Source: JAJFTV01 sp964426355
GTDB taxonomy: Bacteria > Chloroflexota > Anaerolineae > Anaerolineales > Anaerolineaceae
Assembly: GCA_964426355.1 (NCBI GenBank)
Contig: CAYRRA010000125.1
Location: forward strand, 1-12,822
Length of the DNA: 12,822 nt
Direction: 5' to 3'
Position numbers and translations under genes: made by a program. The stretch's first letter is position 1, and each line of letters starts with the position of its first letter. The notes under the pieces are model-generated. The model made no database searches and was not told where the DNA came from. It saw only the letters and a list, made by a program, of their open reading frames with translations. Positions 6,368 through 12,738 of the stretch are shown here, one piece after another.

Positions 6368-8077
6368 ATGAAAAGAACCGAGAAAAAATGGGAAGTCCGA
6401 AATAAAATTCCCCCGGATGTCGATAAAGCCCTCGCCGAGTATCCTGCCGGCTTTCGGCAGCTACTCTATAACCGCACTATTTTCACCCCATCTGACGCAG
6501 ACTCCTTTTTGACCAAAGAAGGTCCGCTTCATGACCCATTTCTACTCGGTGGTATGGAGCAGGCAGTCGATAGAATCCTCTTTGCCATTCAAAACCAGGA
6601 ACCAATTGTTGTTTACGGCGACTATGACGTCGATGGCGTCAGCGCAACTGCCCTGATGGTTCAGTTCCTGCAGTCCGCCGGCGCAGATGTGACCAGCTAT
6701 ATCCCCGACCGGTTTGACGAAGGCTATGGCTTAAACAGCCAGGCAGTACATGACCTGGTCGAAGATGGAAAAAAGCTGATGATCACAGTCGATTGCGGCA
6801 TTCGCTCCATCGAGGAAATCGAAATTGCCCAGAGCCTCGGCATGGATGTAATTCTTAGCGATCACCATTACCCCGGCGGTGCACTTCCCCCGGCGCTGGC
6901 AGTCATCAACCCCAAAAAAACCAATGATCCCTATCCCTACCGTGACCTTGCCGGGGTTGGGGTGGCGTATAAGATCGCTCAAGCAGTGGCACAGCGCTGC
7001 ACCTTTAAACCTCTGGATGCAGACGCATATCTAGATCTGGTTGCCTTGGGCACAGTTGCTGACATCGTCCCGCTGCATGGTGAAAACCGGGCATTGGTCA
7101 AAGCGGGCATAAAGAAAATGATGCAGGCAGAACGTCCCGGGTTATCCTCGCTTGCCGGGGCAACAGGAATTAACATCAGCAAAATTAATTCTCGCCAAAT
7201 TGGTTTCATGCTCGCGCCCAGGTTAAACGCAGCCGGCAGGTTAAAGTCAGCTCGCACAGCCTATGAACTTCTGGTTGCAGCAGACCTTTCCAAAGCCAGC
7301 CCACTGGCGCAAACACTGGATGATCTGAACAAAAGCCGCCAGGATAAAGTCAGGACATTGATCGAACTGGCAAAGAATGAATTCCCCCAAGACGAACCTG
7401 AAAATATTCTCATCACATTCGATAAGGAATACCATCAAGGGGTGGTCGGTCTGGTCGCTTCCCGGTTGACAGAGGAATATTACCGCCCCTCGGTGGTGGG
7501 TGAAATCAAAGGCGACCTCGCTGTGGCTTCCTGCCGCAGCATCTCCGAGTTCCACATCACTCAGGCGCTCGACCAATGTGCCGACCTCTTTGAAAGGCAT
7601 GGCGGACATGAAATGGCAGCCGGCTTTTCGATCAAAACAGAGCGCATCCCGGAATTGAAAGAGCGACTAACCGATATCGCCAGCGAAAAGTTGAACGGAA
7701 AAGACTTGCGCCCCACCCTTTATGCGGATATCGAGATTGACCTCAAACAATTGCCCGCAAACATCCTGGAAAGAATCAAGGAAATCGAACCCACCGGGCA
7801 AACCAACCCCGAAGTGGTCATTAAATCTCCTCATGTTCAGGTGATTTTCAAGAGAAAAGTTGGAGATGGCACCCATCTTTCACTGAAATTGCGCGATGGA
7901 ATGAAGACTTATTCTGCCATCGCCTTTCGCCGAGGTGATTTATGCGAAGAGCTTCCTGAGTATATAGATATTCTATACACACCCACGCTCAATGAATTCA
8001 ACGGCAGCTCATTTACGCAGCTCCAAATTATCGATATCCATTATGAAAATCAAGAGGCTGTCCAAAAAGAGGCGTGA
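6368..8077 (+). CDS. recJ: Single-stranded-DNA-specific exonuclease RecJ
   Basis: RecJ degrades single-stranded DNA 5' to 3' in recombinational repair, base excision and mismatch repair. The 569-aa protein has the DHH phosphoesterase core with VVYGDYDVDGVSA (Asp85, Asp87 and Asp90 region), VDCG (142-144), SDHH (His166, His167) and GTVADIVPL (229-236), then LAPRLNAAGR (283-291). The DHHA1 domain carries the nucleic-acid-binding RHGGHEMAAG (410-419), with SCRSISEF before it where many RecJs read GSGRS. A C-terminal OB-like domain follows (about 450-560). The start is ATG 6368, 12 nt after alr, with only a weak ribosome site. The final residues EAVQKEA and the stop are encoded inside the left end of an inverted-repeat element (8054-8189), so the original C-terminus may have been replaced by a few residues. 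An intrinsic terminator follows. Confidence 0.96.
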   Translation: MKRTEKKWEVRNKIPPDVDKALAEYPAGFRQLLYNRTIFTPSDADSFLTKEGPLHDPFLLGGMEQAVDRILFAIQNQEPIVVYGDYDVDGVSATALMVQFLQSAGADVTSYIPDRFDEGYGLNSQAVHDLVEDGKKLMITVDCGIRSIEEIEIAQSLGMDVILSDHHYPGGALPPALAVINPKKTNDPYPYRDLAGVGVAYKIAQAVAQRCTFKPLDADAYLDLVALGTVADIVPLHGENRALVKAGIKKMMQAERPGLSSLAGATGINISKINSRQIGFMLAPRLNAAGRLKSARTAYELLVAADLSKASPLAQTLDDLNKSRQDKVRTLIELAKNEFPQDEPENILITFDKEYHQGVVGLVASRLTEEYYRPSVVGEIKGDLAVASCRSISEFHITQALDQCADLFERHGGHEMAAGFSIKTERIPELKERLTDIASEKLNGKDLRPTLYADIEIDLKQLPANILERIKEIEPTGQTNPEVVIKSPHVQVIFKRKVGDGTHLSLKLRDGMKTYSAIAFRRGDLCEELPEYIDILYTPTLNEFNGSSFTQLQIIDIHYENQEAVQKEA

Positions 8078-8189
8078 TTTCAGGGTCGTTTGTGAGCCGT
8101 GATTCGAGATGGGTGTAAACCCCAATGCAGAGAACCGCGCAGGCAGTGCCGTTTTGCAACGCAAAGAGACTGCCTTTTTAGTCAGCCTC
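8054..8189. repeat. MITE-like element with terminal inverted repeats
   Basis: The 16-mer GAGGCTGTCCAAAAAG (8054-8069) recurs inverted at 8174-8189 (reverse complement GAGGCTGACTAAAAAG, 14/16 identical), bounding a 136-bp stretch with no open frame but several small hairpins. A third copy matching 15/16 lies alone at 10546-10561. Short A-rich repeats of this kind resemble the ends of DDE-transposase insertion sequences and their internally deleted derivatives. No clear target-site duplication is seen (flanks TCAA and ATAA), so the mobile nature is inferred. Confidence 0.5.
8141..8179 (+). terminator. Intrinsic terminator after recJ
   Basis: AGGCAGT (8141-8147) pairs with ACTGCCT (8169-8175), with an inner stem TTTGC (8153-8157) / GCAAA (8161-8165), and runs straight into five Ts (8175-8179). 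It lies inside the inverted-repeat element, 64 nt after the recJ stop. No T-tract follows on the minus strand, so it does not serve the convergent glycosyltransferase gene. Confidence 0.75.
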
Positions 8190-8211
8190 ATAAGTGCGCT
8201 TCAAATCCAGA

Positions 8212-8892
8212 TTAATCGACAAAACGGTATTTAATCAATGCCCACAATGCTTCAAAAGCATCCCAGAGGCGGATTTTCTTGCCTTCCGAATACTCTCGCG
8301 GGTTAAAACGGATGGGAACCTCGTAGATATGGATACCACGCTTGAGTATCTTAGCAGTAAATTCCGGCTCAAACTCAAATCGCTTTGAATGTAATGGGAT
8401 GCCCTCTACAACCTGTTTGCGGAAAACCTTATAACCAGTCTCCATATCGCTCAAGATATTGTTATAGAGGATGTTGGTCAGAAAGGTCAGGAGCTTGTTC
8501 GCAACCATGTTCCAGAAATACAGCGACCGCCTGGCTCCGCCCAGGAACCGCGAGCCATAAACCACGCTGGTGATCCCCTCTTCAATCGGTCTCAGCAATT
8601 CCGGATAATCGCGCGGGTCGTATTCCAGGTCTGCGTCCTGAATAATGATCACCTCTCCGCTCGCATTGTTGATACCAGTACGCACTGCAGCCCCTTTACC
8701 GCTATTGCGTTCATGAAAGACCACGCGTACCATATCATCTGAAAGGTTGCGCAAAAAGTCGCGCGTACCGTCGGTTGACCCATCGTCAACCACAACGATT
8801 TCCTGGACTATGCCGGTCTTTTTGACACGTTCCAAAATCGTTTCAATTGTTGCTATTTCATTGAATACAGGCATGATAACTGAAACATTCAT
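8212..8892 (-). CDS. Family 2 glycosyltransferase, dolichyl-phosphate mannosyltransferase (DPM1)-like
   Basis: This is a 226-aa GT-A fold glycosyltransferase. Seen: MNVSVIMPVFNE at the start, VVVDDGSTDGT (Asp36, Asp37), NSGKGAAVRTGI (63-74), the metal-binding QDADLEYDP (Asp86, Asp88) and the DPM1-type SDMETGYKVFR (148-158), with EPEFTAKI and YEVPIRFNPR towards the end. Members transfer a sugar from a nucleotide sugar to polyprenyl phosphate. There is no C-terminal membrane domain, as in the short soluble DPM1 class, so it would act at the cytoplasmic membrane face. Sugar and acceptor are not determined. I chose ATG 8892 over the longer frame back to 8943: the shorter form starts right at the conserved first strand, and a consensus promoter lies immediately upstream. 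It stands alone, convergent with recJ and divergent from the DEAD-box gene. Confidence 0.93.
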   Translation of the reverse strand: MNVSVIMPVFNEIATIETILERVKKTGIVQEIVVVDDGSTDGTRDFLRNLSDDMVRVVFHERNSGKGAAVRTGINNASGEVIIIQDADLEYDPRDYPELLRPIEEGITSVVYGSRFLGGARRSLYFWNMVANKLLTFLTNILYNNILSDMETGYKVFRKQVVEGIPLHSKRFEFEPEFTAKILKRGIHIYEVPIRFNPREYSEGKKIRLWDAFEALWALIKYRFVD

Positions 8893-8899
8893 GTGTCCG

Positions 8900-8928
8900 A
8901 TTATATGGCAGGTGAAGGGATATGACAA
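8900..8928 (-). promoter_or_regulatory. Promoter of the glycosyltransferase, predicted leaderless start
   Basis: On the minus strand TTGTCA (8928-8923) and a perfect TATAAT (8905-8900) are 17 nt apart. Exactly 7 nt (CGGACAC) separate the -10 from ATG 8892. There is no Shine-Dalgarno. The geometry is the same as for tgt and alr. Confidence 0.75.
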
Positions 8929-9032
8929 GCCTGAGTTTTGCAAGATGTTTCCAGAAACCTACACCTTAAGACAGGAGAGCGGGTAAAAACCCTCATCTCG
9001 AATTTAATCGTTACATGAAACACCAGTTTTCC

Positions 9033-9052
9033 CACGTGATCGTAATTACGTG
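9033..9052. promoter_or_regulatory. Near-palindrome overlapping the DEAD-box leader promoter (possible operator)
   Basis: CACGTGAT (9033-9040) and ATTACGTG (9045-9052) form a 20-bp inverted repeat with one mismatched pair about CGTA. Its core CGTAATTACG (9041-9050) is perfectly palindromic. It fills the -35/spacer region and ends one base before the -10 hexamer, a usual place for a repressor or activator site. The binding protein is unknown. Confidence 0.4.
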
Positions 9053-9059
9053 TTATACT
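9051..9059 (+). promoter_or_regulatory. Extended -10 promoter of the DEAD-box leader
   Basis: TGTTATACT fits the extended -10 pattern TGnTATAAT with one mismatch. There is no recognisable -35 at the expected place (9031-9036, CCCACG). The predicted transcript starts near 9066 and reaches a terminator about 30 nt later. I see no other promoter between here and the helicase gene. Confidence 0.6.
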
Positions 9060-9065
9060 GCATCC

Positions 9066-9125
9066 ATTAAGGTGAACACTGAATTGTAATCAACAAACCA
9101 GGGATAACCCTGGTTTATTTTTTTT
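9066..9125 (+). ncRNA. Short leader RNA or small RNA ending at a terminator
   Basis: Transcription from the extended -10 would give an RNA of about 60 nt ending at the U-tract (9118-9125). It is either a free small RNA or the terminated product of attenuation of the helicase gene. No ORF with a ribosome site lies within it. Both ends are inferred from the promoter and terminator, not from expression data. Confidence 0.4.
9095..9125 (+). terminator. Strong intrinsic terminator inside the DEAD-box 5' leader
   Basis: A perfect 9-bp stem AAACCAGGG (9095-9103) / CCCTGGTTT (9108-9116) with tetraloop ATAA is followed by A and eight Ts (9118-9125). No plus-strand gene lies upstream; recJ already has its terminator at 8179. 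This one therefore sits between the leader promoter and the helicase start, about 105 nt before the GTG. Confidence 0.85.
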
Positions 9126-9146
9126 CACCGCTCTCAATCATTCAAA

Positions 9147-9213
9147 GGTGTATCCGCGTTGCGGGGTGTCAGAGCGGATCGGCTGAAAAGACAGCCGTGA
9201 TATGAAATACACC
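9147..9213 (+). ncRNA. Structured 5' leader RNA of the DEAD-box gene (unrecognised)
   Basis: Three stems can be drawn by eye. An outer stem closes the domain: GGTGTAT (9147-9153) with ATACACC (9207-9213), 7 bp perfect. Inside are CCGC (9154-9157) with GCGG (9174-9177), and CGGCTG (9180-9185) with CAGCCG (9192-9197) around loop AAAAGA. CCGC could instead pair with GCGG at 9161-9164 across a GTT loop, so two inner folds compete. The domain ends 4 nt before the Shine-Dalgarno, the position of a translational riboswitch or protein-binding autoregulatory site. It matches no riboswitch consensus I can recall. Confidence 0.45.
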
Positions 9214-9216
9214 AGT

Positions 9217-9222
9217 TAAGGA
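9217..9222 (+). promoter_or_regulatory. Shine-Dalgarno fixing the GTG start of the DEAD-box gene
   Basis: TAAGGA lies 7 nt before GTG 9230. No ATG in the frame offers a better start, and the conserved helicase N-terminus begins right after it. The site lies directly after the 3' strand of the leader's outer stem. Confidence 0.7.
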
Positions 9223-9229
9223 AAATTTT

Positions 9230-10378
9230 GTGAATTTCAATGTATTTGCACTCCATCCGCAGATCAATGCGGGTATCTTAAAAGTGGGGTATTCAACCCC
9301 CACTCCGATTCAACAGAAAACAATCCCGGCAATCCTCAATGGAAATGACGTACTCGGATTGGCACAAACCGGCACGGGTAAAACGGCTGCATTCGTATTA
9401 CCCATTTTGCAGCGGCTGATAACCGGTCCGCGCGGAAAAATCCGCGCCTTGATCCTCTCACCCACCCGTGAACTGGCGGAACAAACCCATAATGCCATCG
9501 TCCATCTCAGTCAGAAAACCAACCTGCGAAGCCTGACGGTCTACGGCGGCGTTAGCGCTCAACCACAGATACAAGGTCTCCGCAGCGGTGTGGATATTGT
9601 GGTGGCTTGCCCTGGACGTCTTTTAAATCTTTATGATCAAAAAGAAATCAACCTTAAAAACGTGGATATCCTGGTTTTGGATGAAGCGGACCAGATGTTT
9701 GACATGGGTTTCTTGCCATCCATCCGCCGAATCGTTTCCATCCTGCCCCAAAAACGTCAAACGTTGTTATTCTCCGCCACCATGCCGAATGAGATCCGTT
9801 CACTGGCGGTTGAATTATTACACCAACCAGTTAACGTGGAAATCAGTATTACTCAACCGATTAAAACCATCCAACATGCGATGTACCCCGTTGAGCAAAC
9901 TCAAAAACTGGGTCTACTCCTCAACCTGCTGAAGTGCAGCGGGGGTGGTCAGGTTCTTGTGTTTACTCGTACCAAGCACCGTGCAAAAAGACTTGGTGTC
10001 CAGCTTTCCCACGCGGGTCTTTCTGCCGCATCTCTGCAAGGGAACCTTTCACAAAGCCAGCGTCAAAAGGCAATGGACGGTTTTCGCTGCGGGAAAGTCA
10101 AGGTCCTGGTCGCAACCGATATCGCTGCGCGTGGTATCGATGTGTCTCAAATCTCCCACGTGATTAATTTTGATATGCCCGATACAGCTGAGGCTTACAC
10201 CCACCGTACCGGACGCACCGGAAGAATGGAAAGGCTGGGCACAGCTATTTCGCTTGTTACCCCGGATGACCTGCCTATGCTGCGAACCATCGAAAAACAA
10301 ATGGGACGTGGTCTTGAACGCCGCCAGGTTTCAGCGAAAATCGCTGAGGTTGGAGATAAGCAGCCGAAACGTCCTTAG
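9230..10378 (+). CDS. DEAD-box ATP-dependent RNA helicase (RhlE/CshA-type core)
   Basis: This 382-aa superfamily 2 RNA helicase would unwind or remodel RNA duplexes in ribosome assembly, mRNA decay or cold adaptation. All motifs are intact: the Q motif YSTPTPIQQ (21-29), AQTGTGKT (45-52, Walker A), PTRELAEQ (78-85), CPGRLL (127-132), LDEAD (150-154), SAT (182-184), VFTRTKHRAKRL (244-255), ATDIAARGID (295-304) and HRTGRTGR (325-332). The protein is nearly the bare two-RecA-domain core with a tail of about 40 residues ending KQPKRP, shorter than RhlE or DeaD with their long basic or RRM-like tails, so the subgroup is uncertain. Translation starts at GTG 9230. The unusual leader upstream suggests control by attenuation or RNA folding, as known for other bacterial cold-inducible helicase genes; this is inferred. 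It is not in an operon. Confidence 0.95.
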   Translation: MNFNVFALHPQINAGILKVGYSTPTPIQQKTIPAILNGNDVLGLAQTGTGKTAAFVLPILQRLITGPRGKIRALILSPTRELAEQTHNAIVHLSQKTNLRSLTVYGGVSAQPQIQGLRSGVDIVVACPGRLLNLYDQKEINLKNVDILVLDEADQMFDMGFLPSIRRIVSILPQKRQTLLFSATMPNEIRSLAVELLHQPVNVEISITQPIKTIQHAMYPVEQTQKLGLLLNLLKCSGGGQVLVFTRTKHRAKRLGVQLSHAGLSAASLQGNLSQSQRQKAMDGFRCGKVKVLVATDIAARGIDVSQISHVINFDMPDTAEAYTHRTGRTGRMERLGTAISLVTPDDLPMLRTIEKQMGRGLERRQVSAKIAEVGDKQPKRP

Positions 10379-10417
10379 AAAAACGGTCATTGGAAAAAAA
10401 TCCACTACAACCAATCA

Positions 10418-10456
10418 TCGCAGAGGCGAGACCAAACGACAGGATAGCCTCTGCGA
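10418..10456. repeat. Perfect 10-bp inverted repeat
   Basis: TCGCAGAGGC (10418-10427) and GCCTCTGCGA (10447-10456) are exactly complementary across 19 nt. No T-tract follows on either strand within a few bases, so it is not a classical terminator; it may cap the 3' end of the helicase mRNA or belong to a small RNA. A second stem GTCGGAG/CTCTGAC (10480-10486/10494-10500, one G-U pair) follows 23 nt later. Confidence 0.6.
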
Positions 10457-10530
10457 GCCAGAAAAACATGCCCGTGGAAGTCGGAGACTTGAGCTCTGAC
10501 AATGCGAGAAAACCCCTTTTTCGAAAAACC

Positions 10531-10561
10531 AGACAAAAAGGTTGTCTTTTTAGACAGCCTC
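10531..10561 (+). terminator. Possible terminator built on a solo inverted-repeat end
   Basis: AGACAA (10531-10536) pairs with TTGTCT (10542-10547), followed by TTTT; the stem is weak and A/T-rich. The same TTGTCT can instead join GGTTGTCT (10540-10547) with AGACAGCC (10552-10559), 8 bp with one G-U pair and loop TTTT. The segment 10546-10561 is 15/16 identical to the left end of the element after recJ (inverted). Confidence 0.4.
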
Positions 10562-10622
10562 ATTATTTCCATACCTCAAACATCAAAACAGCATTAGCGT
10601 TCAACGGGTCAAAACAGTAGCG

Positions 10623-10631
10623 TGCTATAAT
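10623..10631 (+). promoter_or_regulatory. Extended -10 promoter of the ATPase operon
   Basis: TGCTATAAT is a perfect extended -10. No good -35 is seen 17 nt upstream. Predicted start is near 10638, giving a leader of about 35 nt with AGGAG at 10661-10665. Confidence 0.7.
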
Positions 10632-10672
10632 TTACTTATCTTTTCAATTTATCATTTCTGAGGAGAAGAAAA

Positions 10673-11989
10673 ATGGCGCGAGCCGCGGCACCAGCTCAAG
10701 AAAATATCCCGTTTATTCCACAGCAAATCCACAGTGTGGAGCAAACCGGATTATCATTTCTCTGGCTTCAGGATCATGTTCTCAAAATCATGTACTTCGA
10801 GGGTTACCTGTCCGGCTTTCGTATCGCTGACCTGGTAGCGTTACCCTTTGCGGGTGTGGTCGACAAAATCCTGGATGCACTCAAAAGAGAAAAACTGCTC
10901 GAAGTGCGCTCATCTTCCTCGCAGCTTGGTCTTGGGGAAGGCGCTTATCAATATGCCATTACCAGCGCCGGCATTGCCCGTGCCCGTGAAGCCCTCGAAC
11001 GCAGCCAATACGCAGGACCTGCCCCTGTTCCGATCCAGAATTATTACGAATCCTGCCTGCGCCAGAGCCGGGGGCGTCTGCGTGTGACGCAAAGAGTCAT
11101 GCGCCAGGTCTTATCTGATTTGGTGCTTTCAGAAAAAACCTTTCATAAACTCGGTCCAGCCATCAACTCCGGCGCTTCCATTTTCCTGTACGGACCCCCC
11201 GGCAACGGGAAAACCAGCGTTGCCAGGGCTATTGGTGACCTCATCGGTCATCAGGATATTTATATCCCCTTTGCCATCTATGTGGATGGGCAAATTATCA
11301 AGCTGTTCGACTCGGTCAACCATCAACTGGCTGATAACGAGGACATCAATAAAAGAAGTCCCTCCAGCCTGAAATACGACCCGCGTTGGCTGCGAATTAA
11401 ACGCCCATTCATCATGGTCGGTGGCGAGTTGAATCTGGAAGGATTGGACCTGGTCTTCGACACAACTCTGAAATATTATGAAGCACCTTTCCAGATGAAA
11501 GCCAACGGCGGCATCCTGCTCATCGATGATTTTGGCAGGCAGCATGCTCACCCACGCGAATTACTCAACCGCTGGATTGTTCCCCTGGAGAACCGCATCG
11601 ATTTTCTCTCACTCCACACCGGGCGGAAAATAGAAGTACCATTCGATGTTCTCGTCATCTTCTCAACCAACCTTCCCCCTAAAGATTTGGTGGACGAAGC
11701 GTTTCTCCGTCGATTGCGTCATAAAGTGGAAATCGGCGACCCCAGTTTTGAGGAATATCGCGAGATTTTTAAACGCGTCGCTGCCCATCGCGGAATCTCT
11801 TATGACGACCAGGCGTTGGCTTATCTCCTACAGGAGTGGTACATCAAAAGAAACCGCAATTTGCGTTCCAACCACCCGCGTGATATCATCGATCAGATTA
11901 TCGACATTTGTAATTATTTCGCTGTTGAACCGAAACTCACCGTCGAACTCATCGACCGTGCAGCAGAAGCTTACTTCGTGGACTTATGA
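10673..11989 (+). CDS. AAA+ ATPase with N-terminal winged-helix-like domain
   Basis: This 438-aa protein has a cytoplasmic AAA+ module: Walker A GPPGNGKT (174-181), Walker B GGILLIDDF (279-287), sensor 1 STN (331-333), arginine-finger-like FLRRLRHK (344-351) and a helical lid domain (about 360-438). The Walker B ends Asp-Asp (285-286) rather than the common Asp-Glu. Residues 25-110 (LQDHVLKIMYFEGYLSGFRIADLVALP...LLEVR...YAITSAGIARARE) look like a winged helix: a recognition-helix pattern, then a beta wing, then a helix. The region 225-275 inserted between Walker A and B contains a segment PFIMVGGELNLEGLDLVFD. I do not recognise a characterised function; related proteins are annotated only as ATPases. 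AGGAG lies 7 nt before ATG. The stop overlaps the next start (ATGA), so the phosphodiesterase is translationally coupled to it. Confidence 0.85.
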   Translation: MARAAAPAQENIPFIPQQIHSVEQTGLSFLWLQDHVLKIMYFEGYLSGFRIADLVALPFAGVVDKILDALKREKLLEVRSSSSQLGLGEGAYQYAITSAGIARAREALERSQYAGPAPVPIQNYYESCLRQSRGRLRVTQRVMRQVLSDLVLSEKTFHKLGPAINSGASIFLYGPPGNGKTSVARAIGDLIGHQDIYIPFAIYVDGQIIKLFDSVNHQLADNEDINKRSPSSLKYDPRWLRIKRPFIMVGGELNLEGLDLVFDTTLKYYEAPFQMKANGGILLIDDFGRQHAHPRELLNRWIVPLENRIDFLSLHTGRKIEVPFDVLVIFSTNLPPKDLVDEAFLRRLRHKVEIGDPSFEEYREIFKRVAAHRGISYDDQALAYLLQEWYIKRNRNLRSNHPRDIIDQIIDICNYFAVEPKLTVELIDRAAEAYFVDL

Positions 11990-12738
11990 ACCGACTGACA
12001 AAATTCTCTCAACCCATTATTTTTGCGCATCGTGGCGCCTCTGCATTTGCCCCTGAAAATACACTTGCATCCTTTGAACTCGCAGTCGAACATGGTGCAG
12101 ATGCAATCGAGTTGGATGTCAAGCTGTCCGCCGACCAACAAGTGGTTGTCATTCACGACCAAACCGTTAACCGGACAACCAATGGCAAAGGCAGGGTCAA
12201 CCAGCTTACATTGGACGAACTGAAGAAACTCGATGCCGGAGCTTTTTTCTCCCCGGAGTACAAAGGCGAAACAATCCCCACCCTTTCAGAGGTGATCGAG
12301 AAGATTGCCGGGCGTCTTTATATCAACATTGAATTGACCAATTATGCCACCCCCTTTGACAACTTGACGCAAAAAGTGGCTGAGATTGTTCTCTCTCACC
12401 ATCAAGAGGAGAATATTCTCTTCTCATCCTTCAACCTGATTACCCTGACCAAAATCAAACGATTGCTCCCTCAAGTACCGGCTGCCTTGCTCGCATTACC
12501 CGGCATCCCCGGTGCCTTCGCCCGTTCTGCCATCGGCAGGTGGTTCTCGCCCGACATCATCCATCCGTACCTGAAAGATATTAACCCTGCTTTTATGAAA
12601 AAACAACATCGACTTAACCGCCGGACTCATGTCTGGACAGTCAACAAACCAGAACAACTTAAGCGACTTTTCTCCCTGGAGGTTGAAGGTGTTTTTACCG
12701 ATGACCCCAGGCTTGCTCACCAGATACTGGAGGAGTAA
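11986..12738 (+). CDS. Glycerophosphodiester phosphodiesterase (GDPD family)
   Basis: This enzyme hydrolyses glycerophosphodiesters to glycerol-3-phosphate and an alcohol, salvaging phospholipid head groups. The 250-aa TIM-barrel protein has no signal peptide, so it is likely cytoplasmic, like UgpQ. Seen: AHRG (His15, Arg16), ENT (Glu24), the metal ligands Glu42 and Asp44 in ELDVKLS, the catalytic-site His57 in VIHD, INIELTN (later Glu ligand) and the C-terminal WTVNKPEQ...GVFTDDP signature. All the expected catalytic and metal residues appear present. The ATG overlaps the ATPase stop by 4 nt, so the two are probably coupled in one operon. The stop TAA is followed directly by the next ATG. 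Confidence 0.94.
   Translation: MNRLTKFSQPIIFAHRGASAFAPENTLASFELAVEHGADAIELDVKLSADQQVVVIHDQTVNRTTNGKGRVNQLTLDELKKLDAGAFFSPEYKGETIPTLSEVIEKIAGRLYINIELTNYATPFDNLTQKVAEIVLSHHQEENILFSSFNLITLTKIKRLLPQVPAALLALPGIPGAFARSAIGRWFSPDIIHPYLKDINPAFMKKQHRLNRRTHVWTVNKPEQLKRLFSLEVEGVFTDDPRLAHQILEE

Larger units (their letters stand above)
8944..9229. other. Intergenic control region between glycosyltransferase and DEAD-box genes
   Basis: No gene is supported here. The left part (8944-9030) shows nothing clear. From 9033 to 9229 it contains, in order, a palindrome, an extended -10 promoter, an intrinsic terminator, a multi-stem RNA and the ribosome binding site of the DEAD-box gene, each listed separately. 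Confidence 0.7.
10379..10672. other. Non-coding stretch with hairpins after the DEAD-box gene
   Basis: No convincing gene is present; open frames here lack ribosome sites and family-like sequence. It holds two hairpins (10418-10456 and 10480-10500), a solo copy of the inverted-repeat end (10546-10561) with terminator-like folds, and the promoter and ribosome site of the downstream operon (10623-10672). Confidence 0.7.

Noticed and set aside
9015..9089. A 24-codon frame MKHQFSHV... crossing the leader promoter on the plus strand
   Set aside because: No ribosome site, it begins upstream of the promoter it would need, and its composition looks random.
8095..9201. Shared 9-mer AGCCGTGAT in the recJ-linked element (8095-8103) and the helicase leader (9193-9201)
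   Set aside because: A 9-mer match is expected by chance in a window of this size, and the flanks do not align.
9015..9217. Repeat-like pair ATGAAACACCAGTT (9015-9028) and ATGAAATACACCAGTT (9202-9217)
   Set aside because: Short, with a 2-nt gap, and no structural link between the two sites; could be chance.
10390..10620. 76-aa plus-strand frame in the non-coding stretch after the helicase gene
   Set aside because: No Shine-Dalgarno, low-quality composition, and it runs across the hairpins and the inverted-repeat end.
11129..11551. 140-aa minus-strand frame inside the AAA+ ATPase gene
   Set aside because: Shadow of the ATPase Walker A to Walker B region; no independent support.
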